A stretch of DNA of 47,795 bases from CAILLO01 sp964579735. Its GTDB lineage: Bacteria; Bacillota; Clostridia; Saccharofermentanales; UBA5734. The notes beneath the pieces are model-generated. The model was not told the origin of the DNA. It saw only the letters and a program-made list of their open reading frames with translations, and ran no database searches. Each line of letters begins with the position of its first letter. Within the stretch, counting starts at the first letter, position 1. Location: assembly GCA_964579735.1 (NCBI GenBank), contig CAZOHH010000007.1, positions 1 through 47,795 on the forward strand. Direction: 5' to 3'. A program made the position numbers and the translations under genes. This document shows positions 8,188 through 16,476 of this stretch, in pieces.

Positions 8188-8188
8188 C

Positions 8189-9925
8189 GTGACGGAACCG
8201 CTCTCCGGACGCATCGTCATCAGAATCGCCGACTTGACCTTCCCGCTTGATTCGGCCGATGCGTACGGCATCCGTCCGGCAGAACTCAGCGCCGCCGTCA
8301 ACCGGAAACTTGGCCTTCCGGTTTCCTTCTCTTCCTCCCCTCGGGTTCTTCGCATTTCCGTGGATGCACGTAAGAAGTCCGACATCCGACTCGTCTGCAT
8401 GGTCTCCTGCCAGCTGACTTCGAACCCTGTTGATTCTTCGCGCATCGCCAGAATCCCAGGCGTTTCGGTGGAGGCCCTGACGGTCGACTGTACCGACGCT
8501 GACCCATCCAGTCTCCAGCTGATGCCACGGTTGCCACCAGACCGATATGGTCGCGTCCATCGTCCCATCGTCGTCGGCATGGGACCGGCGGGCCTCTTCG
8601 CCGCGCTTCTTCTCGCTCGCGCAGGTCTTTCCCCGATCGTGGTCGAGAGAGGACCTGACATCGGGGAAAGAACGCGCAAGGTCGCCATGCAATGGAAGAC
8701 CGGTGAAACCGAAGCCGACTGCAACGTTCAATTCGGAGAAGGGGGCGCCGGCGCATTCTCGGACGGGAAGCTCACGACCCGGATCCACGACGCACGTTGC
8801 GCGGCCGTCCTTGCAGAATTCGTCGCAGCCGGCGCTCCACCGGAGATACTCTACCGCGCGAAGCCACATATCGGCACGGACCGTCTGGAGTCGGTCGTCG
8901 CGAACCTACGGGAATCCATTCTGCAATCAGGCGGGTCGGTGCGATTCCACACCCGGTTCGAGAGCCCAGTCTTCCAAAACGGGCATCTGGCGGGTGCGGT
9001 CCTGAGGGATCTGCAATCCAATGAGACGGAGACGATTTCAACCGATGCCCTGGTCCTGGCTCCTGGCCATAGCGCTAGGGATACCTTCGAAAGTCTAGCC
9101 CTCCTCGGCGTAGCCATGGAGGCGAAGCCTTTTTCCATTGGCGCACGCATCGAGCATCCGCAGCAACTCATCGACCGGGTCCAGTTCGGGTCCGCAGCGG
9201 GCCACCCCGCTCTCGGTCACGCCGAATACCAGTTCAATGAAAGTACGGGCGGTCGGACCGTCTATACCTTCTGCATGTGCCCGGGCGGTATCGTCGTCGC
9301 CTCAGCCTCCGAACCCGGGACCATCGTGGTCAATGGGATGAGCCGTTTCGGACGCGACGCAGCGAACGCGAACAGCGCCCTCGTCGTCTCGGTCACGCCA
9401 CAGGATTTCGACGGAGTCGATGCCTTGGCAGGCGTACGCTTCCAGAGGACCTGGGAAAAAGCCGCATTCCGGGCAGGAAGGGGAGGGGCTCCGATCCAGC
9501 GCGTCGGCAGGCTTCTTGGTCGCATGGATACGGGGCATGCCGTCGAGCCCTCCTACACGGGACCCGTTCACGAAACGGAACTCAGCGAGTGTCTCCCTGG
9601 TTTCGTCATCGAAGGAATGAAGGCTGGAATCCTTGCATTCGAACGTAAGCTACCGGGATTCGCCATGTCGGGGGCTCTGCTCACTGGTGTGGAGACACGA
9701 ACCTCGTCCCCTTTGCGCATCCTCCGGGATGATTCCTGCCAATCCGTTTCACATCCAGGTCTCCATCCTTGCGGCGAAGGTGCAGGGTACGCAGGTGGAA
9801 TCATGAGTGCCGCCGTCGATGGCATACGCGTCGCCGAAGCCATTCTCTCCAGAAGCGAAGTTCCCGTCACAGTGCGGTCTGGTATAATCGTTGGGGAATC
9901 CACTACGCCACCCTCAGGAGGTTGA
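8189..9925 (+). CDS. FAD-dependent dehydrogenase-like protein (COG2509 type)
   Basis: The 578-residue protein has an N-terminal domain of about 125 residues, then an FAD-binding Rossmann motif VVGMGPAGLFAALLLARAG (about 131-149) and VVERG, followed by the family block FGEGGAGAFSDGKL (about 182-195) and a late HPCGEGAGYAGG motif (about 530-541) near the FAD. Proteins of this type are widespread and often sit near cdaR/glmM in Bacillota, but their substrate is not known to me. A GTG start at 8189 is chosen because it sits one base after the cdaA stop and keeps the domain intact; its ribosome binding site is weak, suggesting translational coupling. An internal promoter for glmM lies within its last codons. 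Confidence 0.8.
   Translation: MTEPLSGRIVIRIADLTFPLDSADAYGIRPAELSAAVNRKLGLPVSFSSSPRVLRISVDARKKSDIRLVCMVSCQLTSNPVDSSRIARIPGVSVEALTVDCTDADPSSLQLMPRLPPDRYGRVHRPIVVGMGPAGLFAALLLARAGLSPIVVERGPDIGERTRKVAMQWKTGETEADCNVQFGEGGAGAFSDGKLTTRIHDARCAAVLAEFVAAGAPPEILYRAKPHIGTDRLESVVANLRESILQSGGSVRFHTRFESPVFQNGHLAGAVLRDLQSNETETISTDALVLAPGHSARDTFESLALLGVAMEAKPFSIGARIEHPQQLIDRVQFGSAAGHPALGHAEYQFNESTGGRTVYTFCMCPGGIVVASASEPGTIVVNGMSRFGRDAANANSALVVSVTPQDFDGVDALAGVRFQRTWEKAAFRAGRGGAPIQRVGRLLGRMDTGHAVEPSYTGPVHETELSECLPGFVIEGMKAGILAFERKLPGFAMSGALLTGVETRTSSPLRILRDDSCQSVSHPGLHPCGEGAGYAGGIMSAAVDGIRVAEAILSRSEVPVTVRSGIIVGESTTPPSGG
9883..9888 (+). promoter_or_regulatory. internal promoter for glmM-glmS
   Basis: A perfect TATAAT with the extended element TGG (9880-9882) lies inside the 3' end of the flavoprotein gene, 43 bases before glmM. 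The -35 (TTCCCG, 9861-9866) is weak, but an extended -10 can compensate. It would let glmM and glmS be expressed apart from cdaA. Confidence 0.55.
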
Positions 9926-9930
9926 CATAC

Positions 9931-11319
9931 ATGCCAAGACTTTTCGGAACCGACGGGGTGCGTGGAATCGCGAACCGCGAACTGACCCCGGAACTCGCAT
10001 TCCGTCTTGGTCGTGCAGGGGCGCATGTCCTCGCTGGGGAAACGCTCCACCGTCCTCGCTTCCTGATCGCCGACGACTCCCGCATCTCGTGTGCCATGCT
10101 CGAGTCCGCACTGGTCGCGGGAATCTGCTCGGCAGGCGCCGATGTATCCTTGTGCGGCATGCTTCCGACGCCAGGACTCGCCTACCTGACCCGCTCCCTC
10201 GGATTCGACGCCGGCGCGATGATCTCCGCTTCCCACAATTCCTATGAATTCAATGGCATCAAATTCTTCCAGAGGGATGGGTTCAAATTGCCGGATGCCG
10301 TCGAGGATCGAATCGAGGCCCATCTGAACGACAACGGTTCCCAGGAGGACGAGGACCGCCCCGTCGGTCAGCAACTGGGAAGACGGTCACGGTTGTCCGA
10401 GTCTTCAGAACTGTATGAAGCGCACCTCCGCGCCTCCTCCACTCGGGACATCAAAGGCTTGACCGTCGTCGTGGACTGTGCCAACGGGGCCACTTCCGCC
10501 ATAGCACCAGCCCTTTTCGCATCTCTGGGTGCCCATGTCCATGCGATCGGCGACAAGCCGGATGGAATCAACATCAACGACCGATGCGGTTCGACGCACT
10601 TAGGTGCACTTTCCGAAAAGGTCCTCGAGGTCGGAGCCGATCTGGGTGTCGCCTTCGATGGGGACGGAGACCGGATGCTAGCTGTGGATGAGAACGGCGC
10701 CCCAGTCGATGGCGATCGAATGCTCGCGATTCTCGCGCTTGATATGAAGCGCAAGGGACAACTCACCGATAGCACACTCGTCGCAACCGTCATGTCCAAC
10801 ATGGGGCTTGACCGCTTCGCCGAACGAGAAGGCATCCGGCTCGTCAAGACGGACGTCGGTGACCGCTACGTACTGGAAAGCATGCGGGAAGGCGGCTTCC
10901 GAATCGGTGGCGAACAGTCGGGGCATGTCATCCTGCTTGATCACGCCACGACCGGTGACGGAATCCTGACCGCTCTCCGTCTCCTCGACATTCTCAAGCT
11001 TTCCGGGCTGAGTCTTTCCAATACCGCCTCCATCATGAGGGTATACCCCCAGGTCATTCGAAACGCGCGTGTCCCGAACACGGTGAAACACAGGGTCCTC
11101 GCCGATGACGGAATAGTTCGAGCGTGTGCCGGAGCCGAGGCTGCGCTCAAGGGCCAGGGCCGTCTGCTCGTCCGTCCCTCGGGTACGGAACCGAGCGTCC
11201 GCGTGATGCTCGAAGGGGAGGACCGGGATACCATCGCATGCCTTGCCGACGGTCTCGTTCGGGAGATCGAACTTCGTTTCGGTCACGCTTCGGCATCCAT
11301 GGAAGGGCAGGACTCATAG
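9931..11319 (+). CDS. glmM: phosphoglucosamine mutase
   Basis: This 462-residue cytosolic enzyme interconverts glucosamine-6-phosphate and glucosamine-1-phosphate on the way to UDP-GlcNAc. It starts with the hallmark RLFGTDGVRG, carries the phosphoserine loop ISASHN with Ser101, the metal loop DGDGDR (about 238-243), the sugar-binding GGEQSGH and the phosphate-binding RPSGTEPSVRV near the C-terminus. The residue after HN is Ser104 rather than the usual proline, a small departure close to the active site. The ATG follows CAGGAGG and sits five bases after the flavoprotein stop. Its stop codon abuts the glmS start. It probably shares control with c-di-AMP synthesis, as in other bacteria where CdaA and GlmM interact. 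Confidence 0.96.
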   Translation: MPRLFGTDGVRGIANRELTPELAFRLGRAGAHVLAGETLHRPRFLIADDSRISCAMLESALVAGICSAGADVSLCGMLPTPGLAYLTRSLGFDAGAMISASHNSYEFNGIKFFQRDGFKLPDAVEDRIEAHLNDNGSQEDEDRPVGQQLGRRSRLSESSELYEAHLRASSTRDIKGLTVVVDCANGATSAIAPALFASLGAHVHAIGDKPDGININDRCGSTHLGALSEKVLEVGADLGVAFDGDGDRMLAVDENGAPVDGDRMLAILALDMKRKGQLTDSTLVATVMSNMGLDRFAEREGIRLVKTDVGDRYVLESMREGGFRIGGEQSGHVILLDHATTGDGILTALRLLDILKLSGLSLSNTASIMRVYPQVIRNARVPNTVKHRVLADDGIVRACAGAEAALKGQGRLLVRPSGTEPSVRVMLEGEDRDTIACLADGLVREIELRFGHASASMEGQDS

Positions 11320-13173
11320 ATGTGCGGAATCGTCGGCTATATCGGATCGCAACACGCCCTTCCCATTCTGATCGGAGGCTTGAACCGTCTCGAATACCGC
11401 GGCTACGATTCCGCAGGCGTCGCCTTTACCTGTGGGGGTGAAATCGACGTCATCAAGCGAAAGGGCCGGTTGATCCGCCTCGAGGAAGCCTTGAAGGAAA
11501 TCTACGGTCCGGACCTGACCTCCGGCAATATCCACCTCGGCATCGCGCATACCCGTTGGGCCACTCACGGAGCACCGAGCGATGAGAACTCCCATCCGCA
11601 CTTGTCCGGCAATGGCCGCATCGCAGTCGTCCACAACGGCATCATCGAAAATTATCTGGAGATCAAGAGGTCCTTGACCGCACTCGGGTACAAATTCGTC
11701 TCCGAGACCGACACCGAGGTCATCGCGCACCTCGTCGAACACCATTATTCAACGGATTGCGATAGGAACCTTCTGGCTGCCGTGCAGCGCACCTTGGGCG
11801 AACTCGAAGGGTCCTATGCACTCGGCGTCGTATCTGCCGACGAACCGGATACCTTCGTCGCCGCCCGCAAGGATAGCCCTCTCGTCGTCGGACTCGGCCT
11901 TCATGGCAATTTCATCGCCTCCGACATTCCTGCGATTCTCGAGCATACGCGCGAAATAATGATCCTCGAAGACCGCGAGGTAGTGGTTCTTCGCGCGGAT
12001 GGCGTGCAGATCTTCGATTCTCTTGGTCACCGCGTAGCACGTGAACCCTTGCATGTGGACTGGGATATCGAATCCGCTGAAAAAGGCGGCTATGAGCATT
12101 TCATGATGAAGGAGATGAACGAAGAACCGAAAGCGGTACGCGATACGCTCGCTCCCCGCATCCGAGACGGTGCGGTCCGTCTCGACTCGATCCATCTCGA
12201 ACCGGCCGACATGGCCCGATTCGACAGAATCCACATCATCGCCTGCGGCACCGCGTATCATGCCGGATGTGTCGCAAAGCACGCGATCGAGTCGTTGTGC
12301 CGCATCCCCGTCGAGGTCGACGTCGCCTCCGAATTCCGTTATCGCGATCCGATCGTGAGTGACCGTTCCCTCGCCATCATCATCAGCCAGTCCGGAGAGA
12401 CCCTCGACACCATGGCCGCGATGCGCGAAGCCAAGAGGCGAGGCGCACGAACGCTGGCCGTCGTCAATGTCGTCGGCAGCTCGATCGCGAGGGAGGCGGA
12501 CGATGTACTCTATACGATGGCGGGACCCGAAATCGCAGTGGCCTCGACGAAAGCCTACAATACCCAGCTGGCCGCCATATACCTGCTCGCCTTCCGCTTA
12601 GCCGTCCTCTCTGGGCGGATGAGCGAGTCGGAATGTTCCGTCTGGACGGAACGGCTGCTCCAGCTTCCGGAGGGGCTCGAGAAGATCCTGTCCTCGCGAT
12701 CCGTTCTTCAGCGGTTCGCAGCAGAACACTTCAATGCGAAAAGCGTCTTCTTCATGGGTCGTGGTCTCGACTACGCCCTTTCGATGGAAGGTTCGCTCAA
12801 GCTGAAGGAGATCTCCTACATCCATTCGGAGGCCTACGCAGGAGGGGAACTGAAGCATGGGACCATCGCCCTCATCGAGGAAGGCACGCTGGTCGTCTGT
12901 CCATTGACGCAACTCGGCCTTCTCGACAAGATGATCGGCAACATCCGAGAGGTCAAGGCCCGAGGCGCCGTCGTCCTCGGCATCGCCCAGGAATCGTGCG
13001 AAAAGGTCGACGAAGTGTGCGACGCAGTATTCCGCATCCCGGATGTGGATTCTCTGCTTGCGCCCCTACTCGCAGTTACTCCCATGCAGTTGTTCGCCTA
13101 CTATGTGGCCGTGAACAAGGGCTGCGACGTTGATAAACCAAGGAATCTCGCCAAGAGCGTGACGGTTGAATAG
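11320..13173 (+). CDS. glmS: glutamine-fructose-6-phosphate aminotransferase (isomerising)
   Basis: The 617-residue enzyme makes glucosamine-6-phosphate from fructose-6-phosphate and glutamine. The N-terminal glutaminase domain (1 to about 220) begins MCGIVGYIG, with Cys2 as nucleophile after methionine removal, and includes HTRWATHG. Two SIS sugar-isomerase domains follow (about 290-430 and 465-600), with ISQSGETLDT and the C-terminal DKPRNLAKSVTVE that closes the active site. Its ATG directly follows the glmM stop TAG, so the two steps are co-translated. There is no room upstream for a glmS ribozyme, so regulation must come from elsewhere. Length is normal for the family. Confidence 0.97.
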   Translation: MCGIVGYIGSQHALPILIGGLNRLEYRGYDSAGVAFTCGGEIDVIKRKGRLIRLEEALKEIYGPDLTSGNIHLGIAHTRWATHGAPSDENSHPHLSGNGRIAVVHNGIIENYLEIKRSLTALGYKFVSETDTEVIAHLVEHHYSTDCDRNLLAAVQRTLGELEGSYALGVVSADEPDTFVAARKDSPLVVGLGLHGNFIASDIPAILEHTREIMILEDREVVVLRADGVQIFDSLGHRVAREPLHVDWDIESAEKGGYEHFMMKEMNEEPKAVRDTLAPRIRDGAVRLDSIHLEPADMARFDRIHIIACGTAYHAGCVAKHAIESLCRIPVEVDVASEFRYRDPIVSDRSLAIIISQSGETLDTMAAMREAKRRGARTLAVVNVVGSSIAREADDVLYTMAGPEIAVASTKAYNTQLAAIYLLAFRLAVLSGRMSESECSVWTERLLQLPEGLEKILSSRSVLQRFAAEHFNAKSVFFMGRGLDYALSMEGSLKLKEISYIHSEAYAGGELKHGTIALIEEGTLVVCPLTQLGLLDKMIGNIREVKARGAVVLGIAQESCEKVDEVCDAVFRIPDVDSLLAPLLAVTPMQLFAYYVAVNKGCDVDKPRNLAKSVTVE

Positions 13174-13182
13174 GGGAGGCCG

Positions 13183-14499
13183 ATGAAGAAGAGCGAAGGT
13201 CAGTCGCACCAAAGCCCTGCCGCCCCCTCAGGACCGAGCGGAGGGCGGAATCCAGCGGCAAAAAAGGCGAAGGCGAAGACTCGCGCGGTCCTTCTCATCG
13301 CGGTGGTCCTGTTGGCTGCCTCGAGTGTATACGGTATTGCGCGGTTCGGCCCCGAACCCCTCAGAAATTCAATCGATACGATCTGGTCGTCCTTGTTCGC
13401 CTCCCCGACACCCTCTCCAACACCTACGCCGAGTCCATCCCCCACTCCGACCCCGACTCCTTCGCCATCACCGACTCCGATACCCTCCCCGACATCGACT
13501 CCCGCACCGTCACCGACGTCTCTTCCAACCGTTACGCCGATTCCTGGCACGGCATCGAAACTGCCGGCCGTCAATACGGCGCCTTTGATCTATACGCCGG
13601 ACCTGTCGAAATATACGACCGAAGCATGGAGGAACAGTGCCCAGCCGCTTCTTGGCATCACCGTCTTCGTCGATGCGGGGCATGGAGGCTATACGACGAA
13701 GATTCGCGACTCCGGAGCCGTCTATGCGGGAATTCTGGAAGCACCGATCAACTTCAAGGTCGCCGTACTGCTCCAGAAGGAACTGGAAGAGCGTGGTGCG
13801 ACGGTCGTCATGACGCGGACCGAAGACGACCAGTTCAAATCGCTCCATTATCGAGTCGCTCTGTTGTCCCACTATGTCTTCCTCGACCACAGGAAAGCCG
13901 ATGGGGCCGACATAACGCTTCTCGATCGGCTCGAGGCGCTCTTCACTCCCAGCATCACGCTCAATACCGATGATTTCTCGACCAATGGACGAAGCGTATA
14001 CAAGGGTCTCGGCGCCCGTCCCGACCTCCGGACCATTCTCGACATCCAGAACCAGCACAAGGACATCGTCTTCGTCTCCCTGCACTGCAACGCGCTTCCG
14101 ACAGCTACCTCCGTACATGGACTCGAAGTATATTGGGGAAGCCGCAACATCGTCTACAACGACGAGCGACATCTTGCGGCGGACAAGACCGTGAAGGACA
14201 AGTACCCGATCAATCCGTCGTATCAGTTCTATGACGACGCGGCTCGTCTCAGATTCGCGCAGTCGCTGAAATACGGAATCCTCGGCACCTGCATCGAATT
14301 GGAGAACACGAAGCTCGTGAACCACCAGATCGTCGAGGGCAACTACGCCGTGCTCCGCGAGGAGAATGTCGTGTCCGCGTTGGTCGAGATGGGATATCTG
14401 ACCAATAAGACGGACCGGGAGAATCTGTTGAAGCCCGAATTCCAGCAGCGCGTCGCAGTTGGAGTCGCGGACGGCATCATCCGCTATTACTGCGGCTAA
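13183..14499 (+). CDS. membrane-anchored N-acetylmuramoyl-L-alanine amidase
   Basis: The 438-residue protein has a lysine-rich cytoplasmic start, one membrane helix (about 34-52), a proline/threonine/serine wall-spanning linker (about 74-121) and an Amidase_3 domain (158-438). The zinc ligands are visible: His167 in DAGHGG, Glu186 and His301 in SLHCNA, with catalytic Glu402 in VEMGYLTN. Amidases of this family cut the bond between muramic acid and the peptide stem. An insert of about 65 residues (about 220-285) lies between the second and third ligand, longer than in minimal amidases. It starts 10 bases after glmS with GGGGAGG, so wall turnover is encoded with wall-precursor synthesis. Its role (cell separation, growth or lysis) is not determined by sequence. 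Confidence 0.92.
   Translation: MKKSEGQSHQSPAAPSGPSGGRNPAAKKAKAKTRAVLLIAVVLLAASSVYGIARFGPEPLRNSIDTIWSSLFASPTPSPTPTPSPSPTPTPTPSPSPTPIPSPTSTPAPSPTSLPTVTPIPGTASKLPAVNTAPLIYTPDLSKYTTEAWRNSAQPLLGITVFVDAGHGGYTTKIRDSGAVYAGILEAPINFKVAVLLQKELEERGATVVMTRTEDDQFKSLHYRVALLSHYVFLDHRKADGADITLLDRLEALFTPSITLNTDDFSTNGRSVYKGLGARPDLRTILDIQNQHKDIVFVSLHCNALPTATSVHGLEVYWGSRNIVYNDERHLAADKTVKDKYPINPSYQFYDDAARLRFAQSLKYGILGTCIELENTKLVNHQIVEGNYAVLREENVVSALVEMGYLTNKTDRENLLKPEFQQRVAVGVADGIIRYYCG
13402..13521 (+). repeat. degenerate proline/serine/threonine codon repeat
   Basis: About forty codons inside the amidase gene alternate proline with serine or threonine in a roughly two-residue pattern, giving a low-complexity C-rich stretch. 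It encodes a flexible extracellular linker, and its length is likely to vary between strains by slippage. Confidence 0.8.
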
Positions 14500-14518
14500 A
14501 GCAAAGGAGGACTACCCG

Positions 14519-14740
14519 ATGGACGTTTCTCCCTTCCAGAAGATCCTCGACCTTCTGCCCTTCATCATTCCCCTTGTCGCCCTCCAATATGGTCTCATGA
14601 TCTGGGCGCTGGTCGCGCTCTTCAAGGCGCAGAACCCTCCAAAGCTCTTCAACAAGTGGATCTGGTTAGCCATCATCGTTCTGGTGAATCTGGTAGGTTC
14701 GATTCTATTCCTCGCCATCGGCCGGAGCCAGGACGAATGA
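14519..14740 (+). CDS. small PLDc_N/YxlE-like membrane protein
   Basis: This 73-residue protein has two membrane helices (about 12-32 and 43-64) separated by a short loop with the conserved NPPKLFNKWIWL pattern of the phospholipase-D-nuclease N-terminal (PLDc_N) family. YxlE of Bacillus subtilis is of this type and precedes the YxlF-YxlG ABC pair, exactly as here. The ATG at 14519 follows CAAAGGAGGA; the stop overlaps the next ATG. It probably helps assemble or anchor the transporter or anti-sigma complex in the membrane; its molecular role is not established. Confidence 0.82.
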   Translation: MDVSPFQKILDLLPFIIPLVALQYGLMIWALVALFKAQNPPKLFNKWIWLAIIVLVNLVGSILFLAIGRSQDE

Positions 14741-15678
14741 ACGCGCTCGAGATCCGTGGTCTCGTGAAGCGATATGGTTCTATCGCAGCCGTCTCTGGGC
14801 TTGATCTCGATGTCCCGGCCGGTACGGTCTTCGGATTCCTGGGTCCGAATGGGGCAGGGAAGACCACGACACTCCGCATGGTTGCCGGTCTTTCGGCTCC
14901 GACGTCTGGAACCATCCGCCTTTTCGACCGCCCCGTGCACTTCGGATCCCACTCAGGACGTGAGCGCATCGGCTATCTGCCGGATGTTCCCGAATGCTAC
15001 GCATACCTGAAGCCCGTCGAGTTCCTTCGTCTATGTGCCGATCTTTGTGACGTGGATCGAGCAATTCAGCGCGTCAGGATCCCCGAACTTCTGGAGCTCG
15101 TCGGTCTGGAAAAGGAGAAGCGCCGTATCGGAGGTTTCTCACGGGGCATGAAACAGCGTCTCGGGATCGCTCAGGCTCTCGTCAACGCACCGGACCTGGT
15201 CATGCTCGACGAACCCGCGTCCGCACTCGACCCGGCCGGACGCAAGGATGTGATGGACGTCATCGGTCGACTTTCGGAGCGCACGACCGTCTTCTTCTCC
15301 ACCCATATCCTCGCCGATGTCGAACGGGTATGCGATCGCGTAGCCATTCTCGTCCAGGGGCGCTGCGTCGTCGAGGATTCCATCGATGGCCTCCGTCGCC
15401 GGTATGCTCTCGACGCCCATCGCGTCCGCTTGGCAGCCGCCTCCGATGGTATCCGGCGCGAGGAGGCCAACCGCTTCGCACTCCGCTTGTCCGTCCTTCC
15501 CTGGTGCGGCGGCGTTCAGGTACTACCGGAAGGGGATCTGATCGTGACCTACCGCGACCTTTCTGCCGCACAGCGCGGTATCCTTGTGGAAGCCGTAGGC
15601 CAGGATCTGCCGATCGAACGGTTCGAGCCGGTCGAACCCTCCCTCGAGTCGATCTTCATGAAGGTGGTGGGATCATGA
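14737..15678 (+). CDS. ABC transporter ATP-binding protein (YxlF-like)
   Basis: The 313-residue ATPase has Walker A GPNGAGKT near residues 36-43, signature FSRGMKQRLG near 134-143 and Walker B LVMLDEPASALDP near 154-166. A C-terminal extension of about 90 residues is typical of the drug/lantibiotic-type exporters (CcmA/NatA group). It pairs with the permease encoded next, whose ATG overlaps this stop by four bases. The start at 14737 overlaps the preceding stop as ATGA. Together the three genes make a small exporter of unknown substrate; resistance or envelope stress would be reasonable guesses by family. Confidence 0.9.
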   Translation: MNALEIRGLVKRYGSIAAVSGLDLDVPAGTVFGFLGPNGAGKTTTLRMVAGLSAPTSGTIRLFDRPVHFGSHSGRERIGYLPDVPECYAYLKPVEFLRLCADLCDVDRAIQRVRIPELLELVGLEKEKRRIGGFSRGMKQRLGIAQALVNAPDLVMLDEPASALDPAGRKDVMDVIGRLSERTTVFFSTHILADVERVCDRVAILVQGRCVVEDSIDGLRRRYALDAHRVRLAAASDGIRREEANRFALRLSVLPWCGGVQVLPEGDLIVTYRDLSAAQRGILVEAVGQDLPIERFEPVEPSLESIFMKVVGS

Positions 15679-16451
15679 GACGATTTCTGATCCTCTTCAA
15701 GAAGGAGATGACCGAGAACATCAGGCGACGCCGTTTCCTGATTCTCGTTCTGGTCTTCGTTTCCTTCGCCATCCTCAGCCCGATGAGTGCGAAGTACATG
15801 CCGGACCTTGTGAAGCTCATCCTCAGCACGACCGAGGCCGGTGGTCTCGATCTGACGATGCCGCCTCCGGTTCCCGCCGATTCCTATCTCCAGTTTCTCA
15901 AGAATCTGACGCAGATGGGCGTGCTCCTATACATGCTGCTTTTCATGGGTGCCATCACCGAGGAGAAGCGAAAGGGTAGCGTCGTGCTGATTCTCACGAA
16001 GGGGGTACCGCGATCCACGTTCCTGATGGCCAAGTTCGTCTCTTCGGCTTTCACGGTAGTCGCCGCCTATGCCCTGTCCTGCGTCGTTTTCCTCTACTAT
16101 CACTGGCTGGCGTTCCAGACCGCTCCAGGAACAAGGGACCTTCTTGTTCTCTCTTCGTTTGCGGTCTTTCTCGTTCTCATGTCCGCCATGGCGTTGTTGG
16201 CAGGAACGTTGGCGAAAAGCACCGCGATGGCGGCGGTCGGGGCCATTGGCGGATACTTCCTCCTGTCCGCTCTGGCCATTCTTCCTGTCGTGAAGGATTA
16301 CGCGCCGTCGGCGCTTTCCGATCAGGGCTACCTCATCATCCTGGGCAAGGCGGATACGGGCGATCTGCTCTGGCCGATCGCGACGACGCTGGGTCTCGCC
16401 GTTGTGCTGGTCGTCATCGCCCTGCTTTCATTCAGAAGGCAGGAAATCTAG
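15675..16451 (+). CDS. ABC transporter permease (YxlG-like)
   Basis: The 258-residue membrane protein begins with the basic amphipathic segment MRRFLILFKKEMTENIRRRR, then about six membrane helices. The region GAITEEKRKGSVVLILTKGVPRSTF (about 96-120; coupling loop with EEKRKGS) is characteristic of ABC-2 family permeases. It forms the channel for the preceding ATPase. The two are ATGA-coupled. It converges on the minus-strand CDF exporter gene with only 25 bases between stops, and no convincing terminator lies there. Confidence 0.87.
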   Translation: MRRFLILFKKEMTENIRRRRFLILVLVFVSFAILSPMSAKYMPDLVKLILSTTEAGGLDLTMPPPVPADSYLQFLKNLTQMGVLLYMLLFMGAITEEKRKGSVVLILTKGVPRSTFLMAKFVSSAFTVVAAYALSCVVFLYYHWLAFQTAPGTRDLLVLSSFAVFLVLMSAMALLAGTLAKSTAMAAVGAIGGYFLLSALAILPVVKDYAPSALSDQGYLIILGKADTGDLLWPIATTLGLAVVLVVIALLSFRRQEI

Positions 16452-16476
16452 AATCCGACCCTAGAGGGGTGTCGAA

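Noticed and set aside
11281..11320. glmS ribozyme before glmS
   Set aside because: The glmM stop abuts the glmS start, leaving no room for the leader ribozyme.
13402..13521. CRISPR-like or tandem DNA repeat
   Set aside because: The repetition is only the Pro/Ser/Thr codon pattern of a coding linker; there are no unique spacers or fixed direct repeats.
16452..16476. Terminator between the convergent permease and CDF genes
   Set aside because: The best pairing around CGACCC/GTGTCG needs a bulge and has no T-run on either strand.
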